The notes beneath the pieces are model-generated. The model was not told where the DNA came from. It saw nothing but the letters and a program-made list of their open reading frames with translations, and did not search any database. A DNA stretch of 45,012 nt from UBA4582 sp047630175 (GTDB lineage Bacteria; Pseudomonadota; Gammaproteobacteria; Pseudomonadales; Azotimanducaceae). Position numbers and translations under genes: made by a program. Positions 17,505 through 25,676 of the stretch are shown in pieces. Where the stretch lies: positions 1-45,012 of the forward strand of contig JBLHVI010000024.1 of the NCBI GenBank assembly GCA_047630175.1, read 5' to 3'. The stretch's first letter is position 1. Every line of letters begins with the position of its first letter.

Positions 17505-18884
17505 TGGCCACTTACCCGCAAGACAATAGGACATAATCCAAGATGCGTTGTGGTTTTACGTTCAATGTCATGTTGGTCATCGTGGTATTGAAGAATGATT
17601 GACTCAACGGCGCCTAACCGCGTTCGTCTAGGCGGTTCCTTCCGGTGGCGGACGCGCTAAACAGATTCTTCGGCTGGTCTTGAGTTTTGCTGTAGGCTCT
17701 GATTCCAAGTCGATTTTGAGCAAGAGTTGGTCTTGTGCAATGCGTAACTACGCGCTCCAGTCTATCTCGCTAATCCTTTTACCTTTGTAGCAGGTAGCAG
17801 GTAGAAGCAGTATTGAATTGAGCACGCTAATTCACAAAAAACGCAGCACAATTTCTATATGTCTAAAATATGATTGTACATATCGCTTATGATACGACGA
17901 ACAATAGTTATAAGAATCATCATGGAAAATAGTCCGATAGATTGTCGTAGAGGCCTATAGCGACATTGATTTCAAGTATTCGGCCCCTCAATGGACCCCT
18001 TGAATTAACCGGTTGAATACGCGTGCTTTCAAATTAAACGCCAAGTATTTTAGATCAAGGAATATTTCAATACGGACGCACGTGTACATATCGGTTGTAT
18101 ATTCGGCGAAGCTGCTCTTAATCAAATTATTAAGTGTAAAGAAACATTACAATAAAACCGTAATTTTGATAAAGATTACGGAATAGAAAATAATAAGCCA
18201 TACAATACATTTGCGTTACTGCGAGACGCTAACGTCCAATTCAAGCGGAAGTGATTCTTTAGGCCTACGTGTATGTTTGAAAGATGAAAAATCTAACTTT
18301 ATTATGCGACAAGCGCTAGTCGGGTTCATGCTTGCTTTGATAACAGGTAATTCATACGCAGCATACTTTGCGCGAGAAATATCAAAGCATACCGATTATG
18401 CTTATGATAGTTTGGTACATTGTCAAAAGCCTTGCTGTGAGATTTGTTGATTTAAGGGTAACGCCAAAAGCAATTGGGAAGCTAAAGGTAGAGGATCATG
18501 CCTAGTCATTTCACCTTCTCCTGAATTAGGTATAGGAAAAGAGTCTGCGAAAACAGATACAAGGTTTTTGGGGGAATGCGAGAAGAAATGACGGTTTTAT
18601 TATTGCAATGTTTGATCCGAAGCGTGCGATAACCTGTTGAATAATAAATTTTTTTCAATGGTTGACTCTTTTTCTTATTACGACGACTTACCTAAGATTT
18701 AGAAATAGTTAGCGTGTTTGATGCAAACGCCAATTTCTGCTATTAATAGCAAGTAAGAGAATGGGACATTCGAACTGCATTTACACCAGACTGAAACAGT
18801 GCCCTAGTGAAGAGGTTTTTGTTAAAAAGGCTGGGAATTCGGTTTTTAGATACGGACTGGCTAATGCCTGTAAGGGCATTGGTC
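17505..18884. other. Gene-free decayed interval
   Basis: About 1.4 kb with no recognisable gene apart from a doubtful 48-codon ORF at 18304. A short direct repeat of TAGCAGG occurs near 17788, and a 6-bp stem CGCCTA...TAGGCG near 17615. AT-rich stretches near 18130-18200 could be promoter-like, but nothing follows that I can name. Confidence 0.5.
18304..18450 (+). CDS. Doubtful short ORF with signal-peptide-like start
   Basis: 48 codons beginning MRQALVGFMLALITGNSYAA, which resembles a Sec signal, followed by a short polar tail with cysteines (PCCEIC). In another frame just after the stop, KSNWEAKGRGSCLVIS is readable, so this may be the front end of a frameshifted small secreted protein. 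No family recognised and no strong ribosome-binding site. Confidence 0.2.
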   Translation: MRQALVGFMLALITGNSYAAYFAREISKHTDYAYDSLVHCQKPCCEIC

Positions 18885-19020
18885 GCTTGGTTTACAGCCG
18901 GTCGGGTTAATCATTGTGAAGACCTCTACGCCAGGCAAGCTATTTTGGTTCGTTAACCTCAGCGTGTTTTAGGAGTCAATGACTGTAGTAGTTTTGGCCC
19001 GTGGTGGTTGTGCGACAAGA
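18885..19020. repeat. Dispersed degenerate repeat, copy D
   Basis: TTTACAGCCGGTCGGGTTAA (18891-18910) and the flanking sequence through GTGTTTTAGG align with copy C at 43370-43450 (CTTACAGACGGCCGGGTTGA ... CATGTTTTAA). Both are followed by GTGGTGGTTGTGC. AGTCAATGACTGT (18974-18986) is shared exactly with copy B (38043-38055). Identity is partial and was judged by eye. Confidence 0.5.
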
Positions 19021-19310
19021 AAAATTAGAGCTTTCTTGAGTAATTCGGCGATTGCAGCCAAAGTTCCGTTACAGAAAGCGCATTGGGTAATGGCGATGCT
19101 ATACAACTCTCTTGAGTTGTGGCCATAGAATAGCGGTGAGACAAAGTCTTTTTGGCTGGTAGCTTCTGTAAATGCAGAATTTTTTCTGGTTTGCTATTCT
19201 TTTTCTCAAAGAGTATTTTGGCGCTTTTTGGAATATTATTTTGCTTAACCTTCGCATTAAGCGAAACCACAGCGTGTTTATATTACCTAAGAAAAGGAGG
19301 ACGTCTTAAC

Positions 19311-19781
19311 GTGTATGTTTACAAGATGTTCCTTGAGGTAGGTGTTTTAGTGGTGAAGTTTTCTGGTCGTTATTTAGAAGATGAGGGTAACCGAGGTCTC
19401 TTGAAAATCGCCACATCAATGAAGATGGATGAACGTTTTGCAATAACCACGGTGATCCTAGATCTGAAGGACGTTACTTCAATGACGTTGGCTAACTCTG
19501 ATAGAGCGCAGGTCTACTATTGGGAGCGCGAAATCTACGCAATATTTGATTACCCCGAAAAAGATGCTGGTGCGCATCTGAAGGCGATAAAATACTACAG
19601 TATTTTACCTGAAAATAGCGTGGTAAAAGATCTTTATCTTATAAGGCTTAAGAGGATTCATACCGGTATGGCGGTCCTCCCAGGTGCCGAAAATTACTTC
19701 AACGATTTAGCTGACTTACTGCAGTTACTCAACTTATTGGACCTCCTGCCTTTACTTGCCGATGGATGGCGAAAAATCTAG
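19311..19781 (+). CDS. Conserved-looking small cytosolic protein, possible STAS-like fold
   Basis: A 156-residue protein starting at GTG 19311, ten bases after a strong AAGGAGG (19294-19300). A longer open frame extends to 19152, but its hydrophobic extension lacks a ribosome-binding site. ATG at 19326 (MFLEVGVLVVKF) is an alternative start. The pattern VLVVKFSGRY, TTVILDLKDVTSMT and the spacing of beta and alpha segments suggest a STAS/anti-sigma-antagonist-like fold, but no serine phosphorylation motif is evident and the family is not recognised. It ends in a leucine-rich helix (LADLLQLLNLLDLLPLLADG). It stands alone, flanked by decayed DNA, so its intact frame and strong start are notable. 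Confidence 0.6.
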   Translation: MYVYKMFLEVGVLVVKFSGRYLEDEGNRGLLKIATSMKMDERFAITTVILDLKDVTSMTLANSDRAQVYYWEREIYAIFDYPEKDAGAHLKAIKYYSILPENSVVKDLYLIRLKRIHTGMAVLPGAENYFNDLADLLQLLNLLDLLPLLADGWRKI

Positions 19782-20031
19782 CGTCCGAAAGCTGAGAGGC
19801 ACATCCATGACGCTTGGACCGAAAGGTCTATTAGCTAGACGCGATGCCGCTGACAAGTTCTTCCACGCTATCAACGAAGCACGCCGTGCTTTACCAATGC
19901 TCTAGTCTCTGAAGATTGCTCCGAAGACAATAGTCCCCGTCTCGCAGGGTTGTTCTGGTCTAATGGAACACGACTCTTTTGTGAGAGGCAACATAGTTAA
20001 TCATAAAGTCGTTAGATATGATCAAAACTTT

Positions 20032-20330
20032 ATGCCAGGTCGTACGCGAAAGCGTTTAAAGAAGAAGCCGTGGCATTGATCACGGCGTATGGTTATGCCG
20101 TTGAGAAAGCCGCAGTAGCCTCGGGTGTAGCAACCAATATGCTCTATCGCTGGAAATCGAATGTGGAGAAGCAAAAAGCTAGCATGAGCCTAGCAGAAGA
20201 CGAGCGAACTGAGCTAAAAGCCGGACGTCAACACGTTAAGACGCTTCGAGAAGCGAAGGCGATATAGAAAAACGGCCGGCCCTTTGTTCGCAAAAAGAAT
20301 GGCGTAATATTCAATATTACAAAATGTAAC
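20032..20330 (+). mobile_element. IS3-family OrfA transposase remnant
   Basis: RSYAKAFKEEAVALITAYGY runs into AVEKAAVASGVATNMLYRW and then DERTELKAGR and HVKTLREAKAI. This matches the helix-turn-helix and leucine-zipper parts of IS3/IS911-type OrfA. The ATG at 20032 is out of frame by one base with the KAFKEEA part, and the frame stops at 20265-20267 before the end of a full OrfA. No OrfB was recognised; the next intact gene starts 137 bases downstream. Confidence 0.75.
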
Positions 20331-20466
20331 AGTGAGCACTATACGACACGCATCATGCGCTTCGTCGTTGACGCGCTCTTCCGTCAGTACAAAGTGATTG
20401 TCTTGTTGGATTGGGTTGTTATGCTGGAAGCACTAAAAATAACAATGAGAACGGAGTGCGCCCCCC

Positions 20467-22194
20467 ATGAACCGAATCCCTGCCTCTTTTTCACCAGGTC
20501 AGTCTGCGACCGACAGTTCAGGTCAAATAGCACATCCCAAGACCATTGAGCACAGTGCCCGCTTGGTTGAAAAGTTATACCAGGTGGGTGAGAAAAGTTG
20601 GACCTATGTTGGCAATGGACTCTCTAATCAGTCATTTGTTGAGGGACCTGAAGGCCTCATTGTGATTGATACCGGAGAGTGCGTTGAAGAGATGGAAGCC
20701 GCGCTCGTTGCCATTCGCAAGGAGACCGAGGCTCCCATTGTTGCGGTTATATATACCCACTTCCATTATGTTGGGGGAACGGATGCGGTGATAAAGGCAT
20801 CGGGTAATACCAATTTGCCGATCTATGGCCATGTTGGAATTGAACCGAATCTTCAGCGGTTCGGCGGTGAGGTTGGTCCGCGGGGTGCCCGGGGGCTTGT
20901 GCATCAGTTCGCGGTGATGCTGCCAACAGAGGGTCCGGATGGGTTGGTGAATGTTGGTCTTGGCCGTTTTTTAAGAAACCCTAGTCACGCGCCATTTACG
21001 CCCGGCCATGTACCCGCAACGATCAACTTTAATGAGCCATCGGAGTTCATTATCGCGGGCTTGGAAGTTCAGTGTTTTCCTGCGCCGAGTGATGCAACGG
21101 ATTCAATTACAATCTGGTTTCCTGAGTTAAAGCTCGCGATCAATAATTTGCTTTGGCCGGTGCTCTTCAACGTATTTGCGATCCGTGGCGAAGAATATCG
21201 TGATCCACGAGTGTTACTGAAAGGCTTGGATGAGATGGCAGCGCTAGGCGCTGATTATCTGCTAGGTGCTCACGGTCCCCCACTGGAAGGGGGCGAGCAC
21301 ATTCAAACAACGATCACGGATTATCGTGATTCGATCCAATTTATGTGGGATCAAACGGCCCGTGGCGCCAATCGAGGCTTAAGCCTCGATGAGCTCATCA
21401 CTTTTGTTCAATTGCCTGAAAAGTTCTCTAGCAACTTCTTCACCCAACAACTGTACGGTGTTGTGGAACATCACGTTCGGCAAATATACACCGGGCTCTT
21501 CGGCTGGTTCGATGAGGATGAGTCTAAATTGTTCCCAACACCTGCGCCTGATCGGGCCGCCAGGTTGATAAAGGGCTTTGGCGGCGTAGAAGCCATACGT
21601 GCCCAAATTGATGCTGCGTTAGAGATTCAAGATTATCGCTGGTCTATTGAGCTTGCGAGCTGGCTGGTGCGCTCCGAGCTTAACGAGACTGGGCGAGCCG
21701 ATGCTGGCGAAGTTCAAGACCGAGAACGCTTGGCGGCGGGCCTAAGAGGTGTTGCTCAGTCGACCACATCCGCAAATGTACGCAACTGGTGTCTAACGCG
21801 CGCGCTTGAGCTTGAAGGTACATTGGATTTGACAAGATTCCGGCTACATAGATTTCGTGCTAAAGAGGTTGCCAGCCAACCCCTTGGCGTTTCCCTGTCA
21901 TTGCTGCGGGTCCTACTGGTCCCAAACGTTACCAAAGACTTGAGCGACGAAGTGTCTGTGGTGTTGGATAGCGGTGAGCAAGCGGGGCTTCGAATTAGAA
22001 ATCAGGTCGGTATTCCTACGGATGGAAGCGAGGCAGAATTATGCGTCACGCTTTCCAAAGTCGATTGGGCAGCTTTGCTCGGCGGTAAGCGCAATCTGTC
22101 CGATTTGATTGAAAGTGGTGCTGCAGAATGTTCTATGCCCGAACGGCTTGTCTGTTTCTTTCGCTGCTTTGACTGCGCCACTTTGAAATCCTAA
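20467..22194 (+). CDS. Metallo-beta-lactamase-fold alkylsulfatase homologue with altered metal site
   Basis: A 575-residue protein of the SdsA1/BDS1-like alkylsulfatase family, which hydrolyses primary or secondary alkyl sulfates to alcohols and sulfate. It has an N-terminal MBL domain (about 35-275), a helical dimerisation domain and a C-terminal SCP2-like domain (about 455-570). The metal site is unusual: HxHxDH of SdsA1 is H98-F-H100-Y-V102-G103. The two glutamates of the family appear replaced in SDATDS (208-213) and INNLLWP (225-231). H269 in LLGAHGPP is kept. No signal peptide is present, unlike SdsA1. GGAG lies ten bases before the ATG. It is followed after 12 bases by a formylglycine-type sulfatase, so both probably form one operon. 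A different metal occupancy or reaction is possible. Confidence 0.82.
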   Translation: MNRIPASFSPGQSATDSSGQIAHPKTIEHSARLVEKLYQVGEKSWTYVGNGLSNQSFVEGPEGLIVIDTGECVEEMEAALVAIRKETEAPIVAVIYTHFHYVGGTDAVIKASGNTNLPIYGHVGIEPNLQRFGGEVGPRGARGLVHQFAVMLPTEGPDGLVNVGLGRFLRNPSHAPFTPGHVPATINFNEPSEFIIAGLEVQCFPAPSDATDSITIWFPELKLAINNLLWPVLFNVFAIRGEEYRDPRVLLKGLDEMAALGADYLLGAHGPPLEGGEHIQTTITDYRDSIQFMWDQTARGANRGLSLDELITFVQLPEKFSSNFFTQQLYGVVEHHVRQIYTGLFGWFDEDESKLFPTPAPDRAARLIKGFGGVEAIRAQIDAALEIQDYRWSIELASWLVRSELNETGRADAGEVQDRERLAAGLRGVAQSTTSANVRNWCLTRALELEGTLDLTRFRLHRFRAKEVASQPLGVSLSLLRVLLVPNVTKDLSDEVSVVLDSGEQAGLRIRNQVGIPTDGSEAELCVTLSKVDWAALLGGKRNLSDLIESGAAECSMPERLVCFFRCFDCATLKS

Positions 22195-22206
22195 ACGGAA
22201 GCCATT

Positions 22207-24537
22207 ATGAGTGATATACCCAAACCGACTGCGCCGTTTACGGGAAAAGCGGATCGCCTGTATGAATCATCTGACCCGCGTCGTTTAACACTAGATAGCG
22301 CTGCAAAGGGTCGACCCAATGTATTGCTTGTAATGCTAGACGACGTGGGTTTTGGTACCTGCAGCACATTTGGTGGGCCGATCCCGACGCCGGGTGTCGA
22401 TAAGGTCGCCGCGGCAGGTCTGAGCTACAACCAGTTCCACACCACGGCATTATGTTCGCCAACCCGTGCGTCGCTGCTTACCGGCAGGAATCACCACAGC
22501 GTCCACATGGGTGGTATAACCGAGATTGCCAATAGCTTTCCAGCCTACGATAGCGCCATGCCACCAGAGACAGCAACGATTGCAGAAATACTAAAAAGTA
22601 ACGGGTACTCAACCGGTTGTTTTGGCAAGTGGCACCTCACGCCATCCTGGGAGCAAAATCCGGCTGGGCCTTTTGATCGGTGGCCAACCGGTCAAGGCTT
22701 TGAGCGCTTCTATGGAATCATTGGCGCAGAAGCTTCCCATTATGAGCCGCCGGTTTACGATCAGACTACGCCTGTAGAGCCCCATTTAGGTAAGGACAAT
22801 TATCACTTAACCGAAGATCTGGCTGACAAGGCAATAGAGTGGATAGCGAGGCAAAAAGCCGCCGCGCCAGATAAGCCATTTTTCTGTTACTTCGCCCCCG
22901 CCGCGGTGCATGCGCCGCATCATGTCGCGCCGGAATGGAGTGATCCATTTAAGGGTAAATTCGATAAAGGCTGGGATGTCCTCCGTACTGAAATCTATCA
23001 AAAGCAACTCGAGATGGGTGTCATCCCCGAAGGAACAAAACTCACTGAGCGCGCCGAACAGGTACCGAGTTGGGACGAGTATCCGGATCGATACAAGCCT
23101 GTGGCAGCCAGACTGATGGAAGTTTTTGCTGGGTTTATGGCGCACACTGATGCTCAGGTCAAGCGAGTCATTGATGCGCTAGACGACATGAATTGTTTCG
23201 ACGATACCTTAGTGATCTATCTTACCGGCGACAATGGTGCGTCTGCGGAGGGAACGGTACATGGGGCATGGAGTGCACCTTCATTTCAAAACGGTGTACA
23301 CGAAGATCCGGAATGGTTGCTCGCGCATATGGATGACTTTGGTACAGAACGCTGTGAAAACCATTTTAATGTTGGTTGGGCCTGGGCGTTGGACTCGCCA
23401 TTCCAGTGGATGAAACAGGTTGCGTCGCATTTTGGTGGGACGAGAAATGCACTTGCGATTTCTTGGCCTAAGTCCATCAAGCAGTCAGGTGAACTTAGAA
23501 GTCAGTTTCATCATGTGATTGATTTGTTCCCGACTATTTTGGAAGTCACCGGTATCGAAATGCCTGATTCGGTAAAAGGTATTGTGCAGGATCCCGTGCA
23601 TGGGCACAGCATGGTCTATAGCTTCGCAGAAAAGTCAGCGCCAAGCACACACCGAACTCAATATTTCGAAATCCTAGGTAATCGGGCCATCTATCACGAT
23701 GGTTGGATTGCTTCGTGTTTCCATGGAAGGTTGCCTTGGATTAGATTTGCAGGATACGAATTTGATGGTGAACAAGAAATGTGGGAGTTGTACAAAATCA
23801 GTGAAGATTTTTCTCAAGGCTATGATCTGGCTAAAAAATTCCCTGACAAGCTCGTTGAGATGCGTGCGCTGTTTGACTACGAGGCCGAACGTTATGGTGT
23901 CTACCCGTTAAGGGACGCTTCGGCAAAACGTGGCGGCGCGTACTCTGTGCCACATTCTATGGACGGTCACGCTAAGATGACCTACACCACCGCCCATGTG
24001 CGAATGCCCGAGTCATCCATTATCAACATAAAAAACGTGTCTCACCAAATTGTTGCAGAGGTGCAGATTGAAGAACAGCCTGGTTCCGGTGTCATTGCGT
24101 GTCAGGGCGGCAACATGGCGGGTTGGAGTTTGTACTTAGATGAAGAGGGTTTGCCCACCTATTTGTACAATTGGTTTGGTCATGAACTCACAATGTTAAA
24201 GGGCGATAAACCTTTGAGCCACGGCCGCCACACCGTCAAGCTCCACTATCTTCATGATGGTGGTTTTGCCAAGGGCGGGGCTGCAACGTTAAGTGTTGAT
24301 GGTGTCACGGTTGACGAGAACCGCATTGATAAAACGGTGCCCATCATCTTTTCTATGAGCGGTGAAACCTTTGACGTAGGGCGAGATACCGGAGCGCCCG
24401 TCGGTCCCTATCCCCATAATTTTGCTTTTAGTGGCCAAATCTTTGGTGTGACATTGGAGCGTTTAGAGGATCCGAGCCCTGAGGTGAAAGCTGCAGAAGT
24501 TAAAGGCCAGTTCAACGCAGGCTTAAGCGCTCAATAG
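22207..24537 (+). CDS. Type I (formylglycine) arylsulfatase
   Basis: A 776-residue sulfatase of the alkaline phosphatase superfamily. The calcium ligands start with LVMLDDVGFG (D45, D46). The formylglycine motif is CSPTRASLLTGR, with C83 as the residue to be oxidised. FGKWHL and LTGDNGASAEG supply further active-site residues. The C-terminal ~200 residues form a beta-sandwich typical of long PAO-type arylsulfatases. There is no signal peptide, as in the cytosolic Pseudomonas enzyme, so substrate would have to be imported. Activity requires a formylglycine-generating enzyme, which is not in this window. The close upstream MBL sulfatase suggests use of several sulfate-ester types. The substrate is unknown. 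Confidence 0.9.
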   Translation: MSDIPKPTAPFTGKADRLYESSDPRRLTLDSAAKGRPNVLLVMLDDVGFGTCSTFGGPIPTPGVDKVAAAGLSYNQFHTTALCSPTRASLLTGRNHHSVHMGGITEIANSFPAYDSAMPPETATIAEILKSNGYSTGCFGKWHLTPSWEQNPAGPFDRWPTGQGFERFYGIIGAEASHYEPPVYDQTTPVEPHLGKDNYHLTEDLADKAIEWIARQKAAAPDKPFFCYFAPAAVHAPHHVAPEWSDPFKGKFDKGWDVLRTEIYQKQLEMGVIPEGTKLTERAEQVPSWDEYPDRYKPVAARLMEVFAGFMAHTDAQVKRVIDALDDMNCFDDTLVIYLTGDNGASAEGTVHGAWSAPSFQNGVHEDPEWLLAHMDDFGTERCENHFNVGWAWALDSPFQWMKQVASHFGGTRNALAISWPKSIKQSGELRSQFHHVIDLFPTILEVTGIEMPDSVKGIVQDPVHGHSMVYSFAEKSAPSTHRTQYFEILGNRAIYHDGWIASCFHGRLPWIRFAGYEFDGEQEMWELYKISEDFSQGYDLAKKFPDKLVEMRALFDYEAERYGVYPLRDASAKRGGAYSVPHSMDGHAKMTYTTAHVRMPESSIINIKNVSHQIVAEVQIEEQPGSGVIACQGGNMAGWSLYLDEEGLPTYLYNWFGHELTMLKGDKPLSHGRHTVKLHYLHDGGFAKGGAATLSVDGVTVDENRIDKTVPIIFSMSGETFDVGRDTGAPVGPYPHNFAFSGQIFGVTLERLEDPSPEVKAAEVKGQFNAGLSAQ

Positions 24538-24553
24538 CAATCTGGATAATTGC

Positions 24554-24589
24554 GGTCAGTGTAAAGTTAGGCCTAATTTTACGCTGGCC
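24554..24589 (+). terminator. Hairpin downstream of sulfatase operon
   Basis: GGTCAG (24554-24559) pairs with CTGGCC (24584-24589), then GTAAA with TTTAC, and the centre TTAGGCCTAA is itself palindromic. It lies 17 bases after the sulfatase stop. No T-run follows, so termination strength is uncertain. Confidence 0.55.
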
Positions 24590-25042
24590 CCGATAATCGC
24601 ATAATTCAACAGCCACGGAACGCCCGGGCTTCTCAGGCCTATGAGAGGGTCGTTATAAACAACATTTTCTGTAAAAACGGTCAAGTATCGCAATTACCGA
24701 TGGTCATTCAAATATAAGACACCGTGACGTGGTGATCCTATAGTTCGTCAACGACTGTCACGTTGTTGTTCTACTGATGTACAGGCTGTAGGGCTGATCA
24801 GTTTACAGTGAGCTTGGTGATCGAATGAATAAAAGAAATTGGGTATTCAGTCTTGGATTGTTTAGATGATTACAACCATCGCCATGTTTCTAGCACTAGC
24901 AGCGTTATACGAGCGCTGCACAATTCCATAAATGTTTATGTTGCCTTTGCCTGTGAGTATATACCGTTCTGCTCTAGCAACGTGGGGGACCGGCCAAGCT
25001 AATGATAATTGTTTTTAGGTCAGTTGATCAAGGACGATTGCA
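24590..25042. other. Gene-free interval holding repeat copy A
   Basis: About 450 bases without a gene between the sulfatase operon and the RND fossil. Repeat copy A occupies the middle. Confidence 0.45.
24714..24810. repeat. Dispersed degenerate repeat, copy A
   Basis: TAAGACACCGTGACG (24715-24729) followed by GGTGATCCT matches copy B at 38011-38036 with one substitution. The similarity continues through GTCAACGACTGT, CTACTG, TACAGGCTGT and CTGATCA. The opening CACC...GGTG can form a short stem in both copies. It lies after the sulfatase operon. Confidence 0.6.
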
Positions 25043-25330
25043 ATGGCTGCTAAGAATCCGATTTTGATTATAAAGTTCGCGAAATTCACCGTAGAGAAGG
25101 CATAGGTGCTTATGATTCTGCAGTAACGGCAGCGAAGCAGAGATTTCGCCCCATTTTGAACGCGGCACTGACAATTATTTTGAGCGTTATGTCGTTGGGT
25201 TTTTTTTGCACTAGGCGCGAGAATACAGAACGCACTATCAATGTGCAGGCTGGGTGCCACTACAGCAATAACAATACCGGTTTTATTTCCCGCGCCATTG
25301 TTCTCTATACGGGTCATGCGTCTGTTTGAG
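25043..25330 (+). pseudogene. RND-family efflux pump (AcrB-like) C-terminal remnant
   Basis: MAAKNPILIIKFAK (25043-25084) matches the AKNAILIVEFAK segment of RND pumps. After a frameshift EGIGAYDSAVTAAKQRFRPI continues with LNAALTIILSVMSLGF. After another shift RIQNALSMCRLGATTAITIP and VLFPAPLFSIRVMRLFE complete the last membrane helices. The order and spacing match the final ~100 residues of AcrB-type proteins. Nothing of the upstream ~900 residues remains here, so it is a truncated, frameshifted fossil. Confidence 0.85.
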
Positions 25331-25676
25331 ACTAACGAATCAAAATTTGACCGTCATAATTGAGGTACAAATCCAATTTTATCACGTGCAAAACAAATTT
25401 TTAGGCTAGATGCTATCCTATAGATCAAAGTCAAATCAGAGATTTTAGTGAATTGGACTTCAATGATCAGCCTTGCTGCAACTTTTATTACCAAAAAATA
25501 CACATTAAATTCGCATCAAAATGATAATGAGTAATCAAATTGTAATGTGCGCTTCTGGGTATTCACGCCAACTGACTTGTACACTAAATCGAAGCACTAA
25601 ATCGAAGCACTAAATTAAATAGAAATTAAATGATGTGATTTCAAAACATTATTTAAAAAATATTGAGGTGAAGCAT
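25331..25676. other. AT-rich upstream region of putA
   Basis: About 345 AT-rich bases without a gene, immediately upstream of putA, and the likely location of its promoter. A 13-base tandem repeat lies at its end. Confidence 0.45.
25582..25615. repeat. 13-bp tandem repeat upstream of putA
   Basis: CACTAAATCGAAG occurs at 25582-25594 and 25595-25607, followed by a partial third unit CACTAAAT (25608-25615). It sits 60-95 bases upstream of the putA start, so it may overlap the 5' leader or an operator. Confidence 0.75.

Noticed and set aside
17610..17640. Stem CGCCTA...TAGGCG as a terminator or attachment site
   Set aside because: It is only six base pairs with a long loop and no T-run, and no gene ends there.
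25015..25317. 100-codon minus-strand open frame
   Set aside because: The plus strand carries ordered RND efflux pump motifs here, so the minus frame is a shadow.
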